Part shown: one piece after another, positions 35,046 to 47,291 of the stretch | How positions within the stretch are numbered: position 1 is the first letter of the stretch | How the letters are laid out: every line of letters begins with the position of its first letter | Source: Galerina marginata | Taxonomy: Eukaryota > Basidiomycota > Agaricomycetes > Agaricales > Galerinaceae | DNA length: 64,000 nucleotides | NCBI GenBank assembly: GCA_023014335.1 | Contig: JAECYW010000017.1 | Coordinates: 682,001 to 746,000 of the forward strand | Direction of reading: 5' to 3' | Translations under genes and position numbers: made by a program | The notes under the pieces: generated by a model | Told to the model about the DNA's origin: nothing | Seen by the model: only the letters and a program-made list of their open reading frames with translations | Databases searched by the model: none

Positions 35046-38000
35046 CTAGATCACAGCTACACCGGTTCCATGCGTCACCGTGACTGGAGATGGAATCCCT
35101 GTATGACTGAGCGGCAATCTCGAGGACGATGCAACATCATAGGACGGAGGTGCCTCGCCGCTCTCACTCTCCTGCCCTGATATCAGCCTTTTCGAAAAGG
35201 TTACTTGACTGCAAAATGCTATCGTTATTGTTTATGTGCCTGAGCGATCGCATAGTTGAAGAATTCACTGGGCTGGTCTCTGCTGCTGATGCATTTGAAG
35301 AATCGGACGAGTGACGTGATGTGATGCGCTCCAGTGCTGCGGACATACTGACTGGCCTGAAAGCAGGAGGGTGCTGCTCCTGGGCTCGCGCACGGGTGAC
35401 TTGACATGGGCAGCTAGGCGTGATCGTCGCTGAATCGTCAAACACCTCGGCATATCGTGGTAGAGAAGTCCACTCTGGGTCACAACGACACTAAAATACC
35501 AACAGTAACATTTTGCGTTCAACATCGACATTCAAAGGTGGTTGCCACTCACCGAAAGGATAAGCACAGGAGTCTGTACAACAATATCGAACAGCTTCCT
35601 TTTCCCCGCCTTATCGACGTGCAGATCATCCCCCCTCTCCACACGCATAATAACTTTTAGCATATGCGACACAATTATATTGCTCCTTCGATTCCTATTA
35701 GTGAACCTTAGCATGTCACAGGACTTGGGCAGCTGCAAATCCCTGTGAAAAGTCCAAGGTCCTGGGCCCATAAGACTTGAAGGCAATCTCGGAGAGCTCG
35801 GTATCTGTGGAGTTGGCATCGACGACAGCAAAGAGGGGAGAATTGCGCAGAGCTTCCGGGGAATCTGAGTCGAGTGGTAAGATTGGATCGGCACCCTTTC
35901 CTTCACCTTTGATGGATAAGAGACAGAAACGGGTGAGAGGGTCCGACCGTGCGATGCGCCGCATCTTTGTGTAATAATCCACCTTTTCTATAATATAGTC
36001 TATGAGTGCTGATTGAGAACATCCATCTGACTCGTCAACGCACCTTCAATCCACACCGACAACCTGTGAATTCTAGCCTTTGCCAAGGGTAAAAGTGTGA
36101 AAGTCACTGGCACGGTCCCACCGATGTAGAAGCTTTTTCCGGATATTGAAATCAAATACTGCAACTGCTTGTTCCCAGTGTCTCTCAACAATGATATTCT
36201 CTGTATCTTCCGTATCTTCCTCTGTTGGGCATGAAATTATTACCACATCACGGGAGGCAGGTCATTTTTGGCGTGAACGCTCCTGGGCGATGGACGTTCG
36301 CTTTAAGCCGCCAAGTAACAGACCCGAAATCGCATTGCATGGTCGGAGGCGCGTTACATGGGACGGTAAAAGATATTGGGTAGGTATATGTTCCTGCAAG
36401 CAACGCGAATTAGAGGACTCAATTCTTAAAAGATTATGACCTACCTGTCTTGAACTCTTTCCATCCTTCTACTTTCTCCTTCTCTTTACTTTCTTTTTCC
36501 TTGTCTTTTAAGAACTTGCTAATCACGCCTTTTCCTCTATCTTTTGACCCCCTCACTCTTGACCCATCCTCGTCGACTTGCGTTCTCGTCGATTCTATAC
36601 CATGCAGTTGAACGTTCCATCGTTCTCCCTCTCCGACTAGTATATGTGTCTGTCGACCGTTCTCGGTCTCTGTCCGTATCTCTCTCGCGCGATTCTCCAG
36701 ACCTGATGTTCTGCGGGGAGCCGGAGCGCACAGCATTCATTAGGATGCTAGAAACAGCGGAGAGACTAAAGCGGGACCCCTTTCTGCCCCTTTCGGTACC
36801 AGAAGCTTGCGGTTGATGTTGAATTGAAGAACGTGGGGAAGGTTCCGCTTCCACATGTGTTGGCGAATCAAGACTGGCGCCTGGGCTGGGAGACCGGTTC
36901 TGGGCGATGTGATGGTGATCCAACCGAGGAGGATGTATGTGTGCGAGCCCCACGAGCTGGAGATTGTAGACGGGATGTCTGGCCTTCGAACACCTGATTC
37001 TCTGGTATGACCTCGGCCAAGCTTGGGTGGCGCGAGAGAGAGCGATCTTGAGGACGACTGGAGGAAAGAGAATGAGCCGAACCTGATGCGTTCGTTTGGC
37101 CTACATAAAAAATTAATTAAATAGATGTGAGAGTTCTTGTCAGTAATCAAGAGCGAACAAAACTTACTCTGGTAAATTTGTGAAGATCTCAAGGCTGGCA
37201 TGTAGAGAATTTCGGAATTCTTCCAAGCTCTGCGCGTGCCCCTGCGCAGTATTTTGCCCTTCAAACTGGGCAGCCACGGGACTGATAGGAGACTCACGGC
37301 CGGCAGCGCTGACGGTAGGGGAAATAGGAAAAGGTGAGTATGGTGGTATCGGGGACATCTGTTGGGCAAGGATCTCTTCTTCGACCTCATGGTATGTCTC
37401 GTACAGGGGCATGCGCTGAAACTGAGTGCCATCAACACTCCCACGGCGATTCGTCGAGGACGTGTGCCGGCAAATAGAGGGTGTGGTGTCGAAGAAGAAT
37501 TGAAAGCGGAAGGGTCATTCTGGTCGAAGGAACGAAAGTGTGGATGCTAACTGTGGATGGACCTGGGATGAATTAAAGCTGGATAAACCTGCCAGACTGG
37601 GACGAGGATGCGTCTCGCTGTTACTCCTGCTGATATCCCTGGATCCTGAAGGGGAAGCACCCGCGATGTCCTCGTCCAGACGTGGAAACTGCCCCCTTAG
37701 GTCGTCCCATTCGACTTCATCCAAATTTCCTATGTCCTCACCCCCATTGTACTTCGAGAATGTCGTGATTGTACTGTTGGGTATAGGATATTCCAGGACC
37801 GATGGAAGCAGTTCGTCGGGCTTTGGAATGGACTTTCCCTGGTCGGAAATAAGTGGTGGTGGCGTGAAATATTCGGTGTTCTTCCGTAACATCTATCCGA
37901 CGAGCACCAATCCCTGAGGCGTCGAGGAGATTAGCATAGGAAAAAGTTGAGAAGTGAATAACATGCGTTCAAATTCGCAAAATTCATAACAGATAGAAAT

Positions 38001-38263
38001 TTGAAGAAAGGCGTAAGCATAATGGAAGACGAACCTTCGGGCCATGCAGTGGAGGTCGTAGCAACAAGTTCGACTTCGATGCTCGTTATCTTCGTCGGCT
38101 TGACAAGGTCCAGGATTAGTAGTCCGCGAAGTAAAGAACTACGGGTATCTGGAGGTGCGGCGCTTCTGCGCGCTGAAGGGCCGTCTGTGCGCAAGAAGAC
38201 CGCAGACTCTGTGAGGCGAATTGAAAGAGAGTTGTTCCGCTTCGGTTTGTCGGTGTGAGCCAT
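35046..38263 (-). CDS. alpha-arrestin (arrestin N and C domains, PPxY tail)
   Basis: Adaptor that links membrane transporters or receptors to a Nedd4/Rsp5-type ubiquitin ligase, leading to endocytosis. Start MAHTDKPKRNNSLSIRLTES. The N-terminal arrestin sandwich is visible in RGLLILDLVKPTKITSIEVELVA and RIDVTEEHRIFHATTTYFRPG. A long Ser/Pro-rich insert follows, including SPIPPYSPFP, and a basic Arg/Glu-rich region around 36480-36700. The C-terminal arrestin domain comes next (QLQYLISISGKSFYIGGTVPVTFTLLP, KVIMRVERGDD, KRKLFDIVVQTPVLILS). The tail reads EAPPSYDVASSS; PPSY fits the PPxY ligase-binding motif. A single extra base near 35171 separates the tail from the preceding frame. Several introns. 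Confidence 0.85.
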
Positions 38264-39130
38264 TACGACGAACTGATTGCTTTAAGTTCGAAGGTGGCAG
38301 AGATTCGACGTGGACTCGATATGAATTCGAGTACTCAACTCTATTCAATGGTGCGGAACTGAGCCTGGGTTTTGGGCTGGGCCAAGCAAGGATATAAATA
38401 GTAAACTTCAACCCGTGGGTTCTTTTGTACCTTTCTTTTTGTCCCCCGCAAACATAGCCAATCGTGCATAGGAATTCGGAATGTCGATCACTGTCGACAA
38501 GCAAGAATATTGCCATGGACTGGTGTACTTAAAGCCAGAACATGATAGAAATCTTAACCAAACTCCGGATGTGGAGCCGCCCGGAGACTTACCGGCAAAG
38601 GGTTTAAAATTTTCTGAGAAATCGGCAACTCCATACGGGTGTTCCCTCAAGTTGCTTCATTGAACTGCTTCAAAAGTATTGCCAATTGGTACTGGCCTAG
38701 AGTATTTTACTTTTATTGATTGATCGTCTCGACAGTTGAATTCGGTACTGCCTCCAGCATCTTGGGCGCCTATCACGGTGATGTAGGGTCCCTATTTCAG
38801 CATCCGAAGACTGCAATCATTACCACGTGTGCTCGTTCATCGAGTGTCCATCCGTGCTCCCACCGTGACGACACTGTTCCATTTCTAGACTATTTTTGTC
38901 AGCTAAAAATAATGATGGACGCCAACGAACGAGCACCGCAAGGTACAACCAAAAGCCGCGATAAAAGGGAAGTTTGAAACACAGACGACTCTGATACATA
39001 CTCAGATTGCTTCGCCCAGCCGCCAAACTGAACTTTCGTACACCCTAATCCAAAATTACAACTAGAATGTACATTAAATGACCACCGCGCACACTTTACC
39101 ACACGATCCCTCAAAACCGTATATTAAGCA
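38264..39130. other. intergenic
   Basis: Arrestin promoter side plus the 3' flank of the DUF6533 gene. A 60-80 codon frame on either strand around 38408-38663 has no recognised motif. Nothing else seen. Confidence 0.55.
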
Positions 39131-40807
39131 TCAACGCTTCTCCAAATCTTTCATTTCATAAGTTAGGCTTTGGACGTGTACTACATCTCCGTTCGTTGAT
39201 TGTACTTGCTGTGCCTGTGTTTTCATGCTTCCGATTGTCTGAACTTGAGTCCCTGTTCCTGCTCCACTTCCCATTTCAATGCCAGCAATATGGGGCTGCT
39301 TCACCTGTGCACGCATGTGAAGCAGGACACGGCTTGCAAACACAGAATGCAAGCAGCGCTCGAGTCTAAAGTGTAGAAAGTAAACATATGAATTAACACC
39401 CATTTTCCAGAAATGACTAACGATAATAAAACGACACGCTTTGCAGGCTAACAAGAAACCGCATGAGTGAGGCTTGACAATGATGGTCTGGAACGTCGAG
39501 ACTCACCTGAAGCGTCGCAGTAAAAAATATGTTAAGGATTGAAAAAACTTGCATCAACTAATTAGCCATATTTCGGGACAATCTCATAACTCGAGAACTT
39601 ACTGAAGAGATAGAGATAATAATAAGCGCCTGTTTACCACGTGGGTCAGTAAGCCACTTCGCTTGAAATGACGGTACTTACCGTCGCGGTAAATAACTGA
39701 GGCTAATCTTGATGTAATGCCGGAGCGATCTATACGAAACACGTGTAAATTATACGCTGATAGGCACCTGAGGACGAGGACAAACAGGAACGTATCCCAT
39801 GAACGAGTGTAAGCGAAAGGGTGACTGTGAAATAGAGTTGGTTTAGATGCGCCTGGGTATTTGTAGGGACTCTCACCAAAATTCCAAAGTAACAGCCCAA
39901 CCCAGGCCCATATTAGGTACTCTTTAGCTTCTATTATGAAGCAACCCCTGAAACCCGAAAACGGTTCTTGGGCGTCTATTGAAAGTGAGCACAGTCAGCG
40001 CAGGTAGACGAGCAATAAAATACCTTACACTTCAAAGAGTCCACATACTTATACATTGCATAATATATGGGAACCCATATCACGACAAAAACTATGGGAA
40101 GGAGAATCGAGAGTCGTTTCTCCCGATTCCAGAGCGCCCAGACGCGGATGCCCAGAAGCGCTGTCGCCTTACTAAATAACGGATACAATGCATTATTCGA
40201 AGATAGTAATACATACCTTCGGACAGGACAAAACCCGTGATATATAAGACTGAATCCCAAATTGTTTGATAAGTACTTGAAAAAGGGAAGGTAACCCACT
40301 CACATCCATAATAAAAAGGAACTCTCTGGCATTGTTTGACCGTCAAAAACGCAAGTTGACCTGGTTTTTTTTTTTGAGTGGAATAGCCTCCGCGCGAAGT
40401 GGAACACGCACGATAAAGTTCCAAGAAGCAGGTATCAAGGAACGGCAAGTATCGTTGAAGAAGAAATAATATCTTGATGAAATTCCATCGAGACCGCCAA
40501 ATCAGCTCAATTTCCATGGAAAGCGTGATAAGCCAGTCGTATGCGAACACGGTACTAGCGGCCACTGGGAAAGGTGATTAAAGAGCTACTCGTCGTAGTT
40601 TTACTCGGGAATTATATGCTTACCGTCGGCGTACTGAGCGTAATTAAAAAAGGAGGGAAAAGTGATTTCAGAACGAGATAGGAGCGTCGACTAAGAGAAC
40701 CGCAGCTACGCACGGTTACGAGGGGACCAATAAGACCTTCCTTCAACAACTCCATTAACAAGGCAGTAGGCAGCAGCAGCAGCATCTGACGGAGATACAG
40801 ACGACAT
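39131..40807 (-). CDS. DUF6533 multi-pass membrane protein, copy 1
   Basis: A fungal membrane protein family of about seven helices with no assigned function. The start MSSVSPSDAAAAAYCLVNG is at 40807. The DUF6533 signature is STVFAYDWLITLSMEIELIWRSRWNFIKILFLLQRYLPF, then DTCFLELYR. Further on are GIRVWALWNREKRLSILLPIVFVVIWVPIYYAMYKYVDSL and the C-terminal RLERCLHSVFASRVLLHMRAQVKQ, with a Gln/Thr/Ser-rich tail. Many tiny exons; not all junctions could be fixed by eye. One extra base near 40738 separates the first exon from GLIGPLVT. A close paralogue lies at 47292 on the other strand. Confidence 0.8.
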
Positions 40808-41229
40808 AATTAAGTCCGCTTGTCCGACACCGCGCTAAACTGGCAAAAGGATGTTGGGGAAGGCGTTTGGGAAAGCAGACCGACTGCTAGCCGAACGCAT
40901 TTTAAATCTGCAAGATGTGGTCAGCTATCTAATGGCAATAAATGTATACTAATTTGTCCATACCTCGGCTGCAGAGAGGTGCCCAATGATTTCAAATGAT
41001 CAGCGTTGGATGCCGAGAGCCGGTGATCAGATATGGGTCTATCAAATAGCTTTTTTTTGGTTACTGACACTCTGGAGCATGTAGACGGAGGAGGAGGAGT
41101 TTATTACTTTATGTGATAAATTGGGCTTAATTCATTAGCGAGAGGCTCGTTCGTCATCTGTTCCAAAAAGCGTAGACATTTAGGTTCAGACGAGAACGAG
41201 CAAAGGGAGGCGAAGGGCAGAGGAAACTT

Positions 41230-41487
41230 TCAAAGATTTCGAAGAGCCTGTGCCTGGATATCTTTAATGAGACCCCGCCGAGTCCCAGCCGTGTTCGTTG
41301 CCATATCATCAAAGCATATCATAGGCACAAAAGTGACTTTAATTAGCCAGTGCTCGTGCGTCGTTTGTGCCGCGGCTCTCAATCGATCGTATGTCCCCGA
41401 GTCCCCTGCAAATGTTCCTGATCCCACATGCTTCGCATCTACCTCGTGGCCGCTCGTGGCTCCGACTATATAGGAGCCACCGGTCGT
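41230..41487 (-). CDS. unrecognised coding exon, possible 3' end of a small gene
   Basis: An open minus-strand frame begins directly after an acceptor-like TTTTAG at 41488. It runs 85 codons to a stop (TTGGSYIVGATSGHEVDAKH ... GLIKDIQAQALRNL). Composition looks coding rather than random, but I recognise no domain, and upstream exons could not be assembled. It could equally be chance. Confidence 0.25.
   Translation of the reverse strand, partial: TTGGSYIVGATSGHEVDAKHVGSGTFAGDSGTYDRLRAAAQTTHEHWLIKVTFVPMICFDDMATNTAGTRRGLIKDIQAQALRNL
41458..41478. repeat. 6-bp inverted repeat flanking a TATATA core
   Basis: GGCTCC and GGAGCC flank GACTATATA. It lies inside the unassigned open frame at 41230-41487. 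Confidence 0.6.
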
Positions 41488-42558
41488 CTAAAAGGCAGCA
41501 AAATCAATGCGTGATACACAAAGTTATGAGTGTCAACCTGAAATACCAGGAAATACCACTTTGCAACACCAAGAACCGTGATGCTGCTTCTATAATTAGT
41601 TGAAGTTAAGTGTGCAATCGAGGATGCCGGGCAGCGAGTGCCTCATACCCGGTGCACTCAATCATTTATGACTCTTATACCCAATTACCTCGCAAGCCGT
41701 GCAGCGGGCGCCGACTATCGATCACCATCGATCATTGAATTTATAAATTCCTGAAGCTTATCAATCGTACTAATCCGGAAGTGCGCCACACACTCTTATG
41801 GCTATAATTTACATAAGCAGGATGGTCTGCCGAAAGTATATAGGGGCTTTATTAGAACGAGTTGGAGAACAGAAACACGGCCTACAGATTGCCTTTCAAA
41901 ATAAGGGAAATACGGTATACTCTTCATAGTTATCTTCATTGATGGAACGGGAACCTACAGGAGTATGAAAATTTGTCTTTACGGACTTCCTTTGAAGAGT
42001 TACCATAAAACGACGAAGATCCATAGCATCACAGGTGTTGAATTCCAGGGTTTGTAAATTCGAAGAAATGGGCTATAAGTAGTACTCAAGTTAGTAGGCT
42101 TGAATCCTAGCGAAGTCAGACAGGGGTCGCTTATTATTCTATCCGGCTCATCCTCTTTTCCGCGGCCATTGTTTCGATACTGAAAATGCAGAAGGTTCTG
42201 AATAGGGCCGTGATGAAGCAGCCAAGGGCATTCATTTCGAAAATGTGCGCAATGATCATACGTATGACTGCCACGTTGAGCGCGGATGGAAACCACGGAC
42301 AACGGAGGCAACTGCTACACCATGCCGGTCGCGAGCTGAGTGTTAGGATACCGACTGCTCCTAAACCGCTGATAGAGTGCAGAATAAATTAAGGCTCGCA
42401 CAGGTCAATCTAGCCGTCCAAAAAGCAAAAAAAAAGTGTAAATAAAGTAAGCGAGGACAAGTAGTCAGAGCAAACAAAGGACCATAAATACGAAGTCAAA
42501 AATGTCAGTCAACCAGCATCTAGTCCAGAAGAGAGGGTGTTCATTCCGGAACGGTGAG

Positions 42559-43331
42559 TTAGAGTGTAACCACGAGCAGCATTGCAAGTGCAGGCATAAC
42601 CCAGAGAGGCCAAGGACGATGGCGCGGTTCGCGGCAGATGTCGTGGTGGTGGTGGACGATGGGGAGGTGGCAGTCGCACCAGCTGTTTGGGACGTGCTGC
42701 TCGAGGCGTTGGAAGTTTCCGTCCCATTCAAGCGGATGGCATTACGCTATAAAACAAAAGTCAGAGTCAGCTTTGTTCTAAATGCCACACAATGTGGCTA
42801 CACATACCTCGAATCCATCAAGTGTCTCATCCGACGACCCATTGATGTTGATACCACCCACACCGCCAAGGCCACAAGTGTTTGAATCATAAAACCAGAT
42901 GGTGCTGGTGTTATCTGGGACGGTGACGGATAATTGAGTGATAGCCGTTCCATTGTCAGTTTGGCGGAAGGACGAGTCGAAACTGTTGATGGTGGAGTCG
43001 GTGATGTGCGCCGGAACACAAGGAGACGCGAATGTGGACTGAGTCGCGGTATGATTGCCTTGCGTGACTGAGGAGGCAAGCTGTCAGGTTTGGCCAAGAG
43101 GAGAAAAAGGGGAATTTACAGTTGAAGACGACGACGTCTCCAGCAATTGCCTTCACTTCCTGAGGAGCAAAAACAGCGCCGGGGCTGCTTGTGGTGTTTC
43201 CGCCTACGGTGCACGACGATTTCCTTTGCCCGTATAGCAACCAGAACGGCCGAGGCGGCCTACAAAACCATATTAGCAATAAAATAACAGAGGGCAAGAA
43301 CAAGACGGACAATGAGGAGAGGGATACGCAT
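42559..43331 (-). CDS. GPI-anchored cupredoxin-domain extracellular protein
   Basis: A cell-surface, Ser/Thr-rich protein with one plastocyanin-like domain; function unknown, copper binding possible. A start at 43331 plus a 52-bp intron gives a signal peptide MRIPLLIAASAVLVAIRA. The domain is KEIVVHVGGNTTSSPGAVF, EVKAIAGDVVVFNFTQGNHT (joined across an intron), TQSTFASPCVPAHITDS and TIWFYDSNTCGLGGVGGINM. The His of GNHT and the Cys of SPCVP sit where type-1 copper ligands usually fall. Then SSDETLDGFERNAIRLNGTE, a Ser/Thr-rich stalk, and a hydrophobic C-terminus MPALAMLLVVTL fitting a GPI signal. One extra base lies near 43208. Missing-base slips lie near 42840 and 42610. The stop at 42559-42561 assumes the latter slip. 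Confidence 0.8.
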
Positions 43332-44186
43332 CTTGACGCGTTGGCAGAGGAAGGAAAGGAAGGGGAAACAACAATGAGACGATGTGAAGGAATCCTCATC
43401 TTTCTACTAGAAGGAACTTCTCGTTGACGTAAGAACAAAGCTTCGGTGACCTGGGCGGATGTAGGGGAACAACGAAAAGTGAGAAATCTGTCAAGCGTCC
43501 CTTCCGAATGACGAAACCAGTGACGCTGCGAGTAGTCGACCATATCCCAGAGGTCCAATCCTTGCAAACTTCCCCAAGCAGAGTATTGTGCAGAGCAAGA
43601 CACACCAAGTTTGTAAACCTGGATGCTACGCTGTCTCATAACCTTTGATTCGACACCAAGAAGCTGATCCATATAACGGCTTGCCTCGAGGGAGAAAAAA
43701 GTTGACAGTCCAGGGGAATCATCAAAACTGAGTTTGCGTATATTTCGACAAGACAGTGAGCCAGCCAACAATGTTACCGTGTCGAAGGATCTTTTCGAGG
43801 GGTCGAGGGAGTCAACCAAGTCTGCGTGCAATCTGCGTGGTACATCCAAGAGTCGGACTGGAGAATCGAGATAAATCAGGTCCGCACATTGTGCAGACGT
43901 GCCACGTGGGACTTACCTGATCGATTACGTGGGGAGGATAGTTTGATCCGTGGTCTTCACTCCTCCGCTTGCTCCTCCATGCCCGTTTGTTCTAATAATG
44001 CTTTTGAAGGACCTTCGGCCAAAGACTAAGCCTCAGGATGGGAAGACAGAATTATAACGGACTTTCAATCTGGATGATGATCAGGACAGAACTGCACACG
44101 TCGATGCAGGGTTGCGATAGATAGGTAAATACCTAACCCAACCTTCCCGTCTAACGTGTTCTGCCCAACCATCCAACTTGTCCATA
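43332..44186. other. divergent promoter region with an unexplained open frame
   Basis: Between the cupredoxin (minus) and ubiquitin/RING (plus) genes. A minus-strand frame runs through much of it (43849 leftwards, with RNIRKLSFDDSPGLSTFF and LGVSCSAQYSAWGSLQGLDLW) but joins nothing recognisable. Confidence 0.35.
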
Positions 44187-45568
44187 TGGTCTCGCCGACG
44201 CACATCGACCTTTGCGTCTTGACCAATGACCAAGTGGTTACTTTGGAACGTGTCAATTGCCCAGTCTCATACAAGGAACTTGTTCGTCATTTGGAGGACA
44301 TGGGTCTGTCGTTTCATCCCTTCACCGTGTTGCCTCATTGCTTTCTTTTCAAAAGTATTGCCCACTGAAACACTTGATTTGTTTACAGGACATTCCTCGC
44401 CAATGAGAGTCGCTTATCCTGATCTCTGGCCGAATCTGTAGCTGTTCCCTTGGACAAGGATCGACGGTTGAAGCTCAACTGACTGGCCAAGAGGTAACAC
44501 TTTCTTCTCTAAGTCAATCTCTATCTACGCTGAGCACCAAATTCGATTAGGCTCAAATTTCTTCTCCGTTGGCCTCAGATCGTTCTGACGTGTATCGCAT
44601 ACAACATTAGCTCGCTGATATTTGTGGAACGATGGTGGCGGGTTGTACACGCCAGATGTCTGGCAAACATCTTTATTTCTACTGGCATGTCACAAGGACC
44701 ACTCAGAAAACCTTGGTAAGCCCACTGCAAGGAACCCTGTTACCTTGGTGCCACCCGCATTATTGAATCCTACTGTTTTCGCAGCCTTCATCAAAACGTT
44801 GACGGGGAAAACCATTTCCTTTAGCATTAGTCACAACGCTGACGGAGTTGAAGCAATTTATCCAAGATAAAGAAGGGATCCCACCCGACCAACGACGAAT
44901 TATCTTCACTGGAAGGGAATTCGACTATTCACGACCATTGAGTCGTGAGTTCATCTGTTACTTTATGTCGACTGTATGTTTGGCCTTACTGACATTAAAT
45001 AACGTCTTGCATGGGCAATACAGGGTTTAGTGTTGTAAAAGAATGTACACTGCATCTAGTTCTCAGCCTAAAAGGTGGAGGCGATGATCTGGGAGGCATT
45101 GGGGTCGGCGGTCGAGTCTCGCAGAAAATCAATAAAGACCCTCTACCCCCGATTGCCTATAACTACCGGAAGGCAGCTCGCCTCCATGTCAGGATTATCA
45201 ACGCAGCATCTCACTTCACGACCTTGACTGGCCTTTCTCCTCCACGTTCGCCAGCAAGCGCCACGACATATCTTAAGTCAGGTCTGCCGTGGTTTGAGCT
45301 TTACGACGAACACATTCCAATCGCCAACAATACTTCGGAACATGGCCGCCTTTTCGAGGTCAAATCCGTAGGCGCTTTACTTCGAAGCTCGTCCACTACT
45401 GCACATGCCAAAGGTGCAGACTCTAACATGGCCCGCGACTGTGTCTACTGCGTCGTCGAGTTTGCAACCTTAAAATTCGTACCTTGCGGGCACTATTCTT
45501 GTGACAGTTGCTCCTCATCTGTAACCAAATGCCCTTCTTGCGAAAAGGTTGTTTTATGTAGGCCGTAA
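44187..45568 (+). CDS. ubiquitin-like domain plus C-terminal RING finger protein
   Basis: Combines a ubiquitin-like domain with a RING, so a ubiquitin ligase or regulator is likely. The proposed first exon, MVSPTHIDLCVLTNDQVVTL at 44187, is uncertain. The ubiquitin-like domain is FIKTLTGKTISFSISHNADG, then LKQFIQDKEGIPPDQRRIIF, TGREFDYSRPLS, and across an intron FSVVKECTLHLVLSLKGGG; the di-Gly is retained but not C-terminal. A linker follows (GLPWFELYDEHIPIANNTSE). The C-terminal RING is CVYCVVEFATLKFVPCGHYSCDSC..CPSC, with the C-x2-C, C-G-H-x2-C-x2-C and C-x2-C spacing of RING-HC fingers. One extra base lies near 44847 inside the ubiquitin-like domain. The arrangement of exons before 44780 is a guess. 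Confidence 0.75.
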
Positions 45569-47291
45569 GAGGATTGCGGCGGCAATGATTGTTCCAGGGG
45601 CAGAGGACGATTTCGGAGTTGAGGCCGGTTCACTGGATGATCGACACTTGATCGACTCGTCAAATTGAAGTCTATTTCTGGTACCGCGTAGGTCATTACG
45701 TTCATGAGCGTTCATGATGAAGAAGGATGGAGTCTCGTCTCTTACTGGGGAAGAGAAGGATTCGAAAAAGGTAATCCTCAGAACTTCATTCTATACACCT
45801 GCCATGTATAGGAAACTATTAGGAGGAATCGATATCGATCTGGTAAAGGATGTACATTGCTTGAGGCATCGACAAATAGTCCGATTCTAACATTGACACA
45901 ACGAGATACAACGTTCCGTTGTTCATTAACGCTCAGAGATCGTGACTGCAGCGGTAATGGGATTAATTAATGGAATTTATGGTTTGGTATGGTTTACTGG
46001 TTCCTCTGATGGCCATAATAAACACTTCAATAAATGCCATAACTACTATTATAAGAACTTGGGCTTTTGCTTGGGCTCAATCAGGCTCAACCTGGGCTTC
46101 AGATTTTTTCGGAGGGAGTTGGCCGCCGGGCGTCAAATTTAGGTTGCCACATGGTTGACTTCTGGCTATCAATTTAGAATCCAGTTTTGAGTCGCTTTCT
46201 CTCTTGACTTTTACTCGTACCTCCATCTTGCCACAATAACAACCGGGACTCCGGAGCCAGGTGCGCATGCCCATTGCATCAGATCTTGAGTTTACACCAA
46301 GTACACAGATTCATGGTCCAACCATTCCTCTCAACGCTTTATTAGGCAGCGCACAGGACAACTCTGAACTCATGGTTTGAATACTGAGCAAGCTGTTAAA
46401 CTCGTATGAGCTCCTATGTATCACTTCCAGGCCTACTGAATTCACTCGTTCAGTCACTCTGTAAGTCCACGTCGCACGAACGCCGCATCCTCCCATGAAC
46501 CCTGCAAGAACCCATGAACGCGAGTGGCATGCCACTGCATGGCACATGGTATCGTTTCGACATTCGGTCTCCAACTCATTCTGGCCGTACTGCCCAAAGT
46601 TCGTTATTAATGAACGCATCACGTATGTAGCTCACTTCGGCCTCATTTCTAAGGCATACCGTCCACACTCACTCGCTTTTGGTTAATCCGTACAGGAATG
46701 CCTTCGGGATTCGCGATTCAAGATATCCAAAAATGCCGGACCTACCCCCATATATATGTTCATAACCCGGTATCCGACAGGCATGCTTGTAAAACCTACT
46801 GATTTATCTTGTCGGTGTCGACGATGGATGCGCAACTGATGATTGATGATCAGTGACCGTCAATGACGCGGTCATGCAGTTTGTGCCTCGCTAAAATTTC
46901 TTGGTTCTCAAGTCGCCCAGAAAAGTCGAGGGTCAAGCTGGGTCAAGCAACATCAGCGGGCAGAGTTGCCGTAGAGACTAAGAGAGCCCCATGGAGACCT
47001 GAGAATCGACGTTTCAAGAACTTCCCCAGACCAAATCGGAATACATTCCGCATTGACCCCATACTGATTTGGTAGGAAATTGCCCAGGACCTCGACTACA
47101 ACCGAATTTTCCTCAGCTACAAAATTACTTCGTTTCTTTCCTTCTGAATACCCCAGACTTTTCTATTGACGTCGTCCCCAACCACTTATCAACAGAGGAA
47201 AGGGAATGTAAAAGCATACTGCGCATTTGGCCACCACTCCAAATCCTCTACACATTATAAGACCTGGCTTTGGCCCAGAATCTCCTCAGTC
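45569..47291. other. intergenic
   Basis: About 1.7 kb with no supportable gene. A GGGCTTTTGCTTGGGCTCAA / TCAACCTGGGCTTCAG patch near 46047-46103 is mildly repetitive. Otherwise only short frames are present. Confidence 0.55.

Larger units (their letters stand above)
40808..42558. other. intergenic with one unassigned exon-like frame
   Basis: Apart from the minus-strand frame at 41230-41487 (listed separately) I see no gene. The stretch holds AT-rich DNA and the inverted repeat at 41458-41478. Confidence 0.45.

Noticed and set aside
43396..43849. Minus-strand frame upstream of the cupredoxin gene as its N-terminus
   Set aside because: The cupredoxin gene already has a complete signal peptide from ATG 43331; the upstream frame has no recognisable domain.
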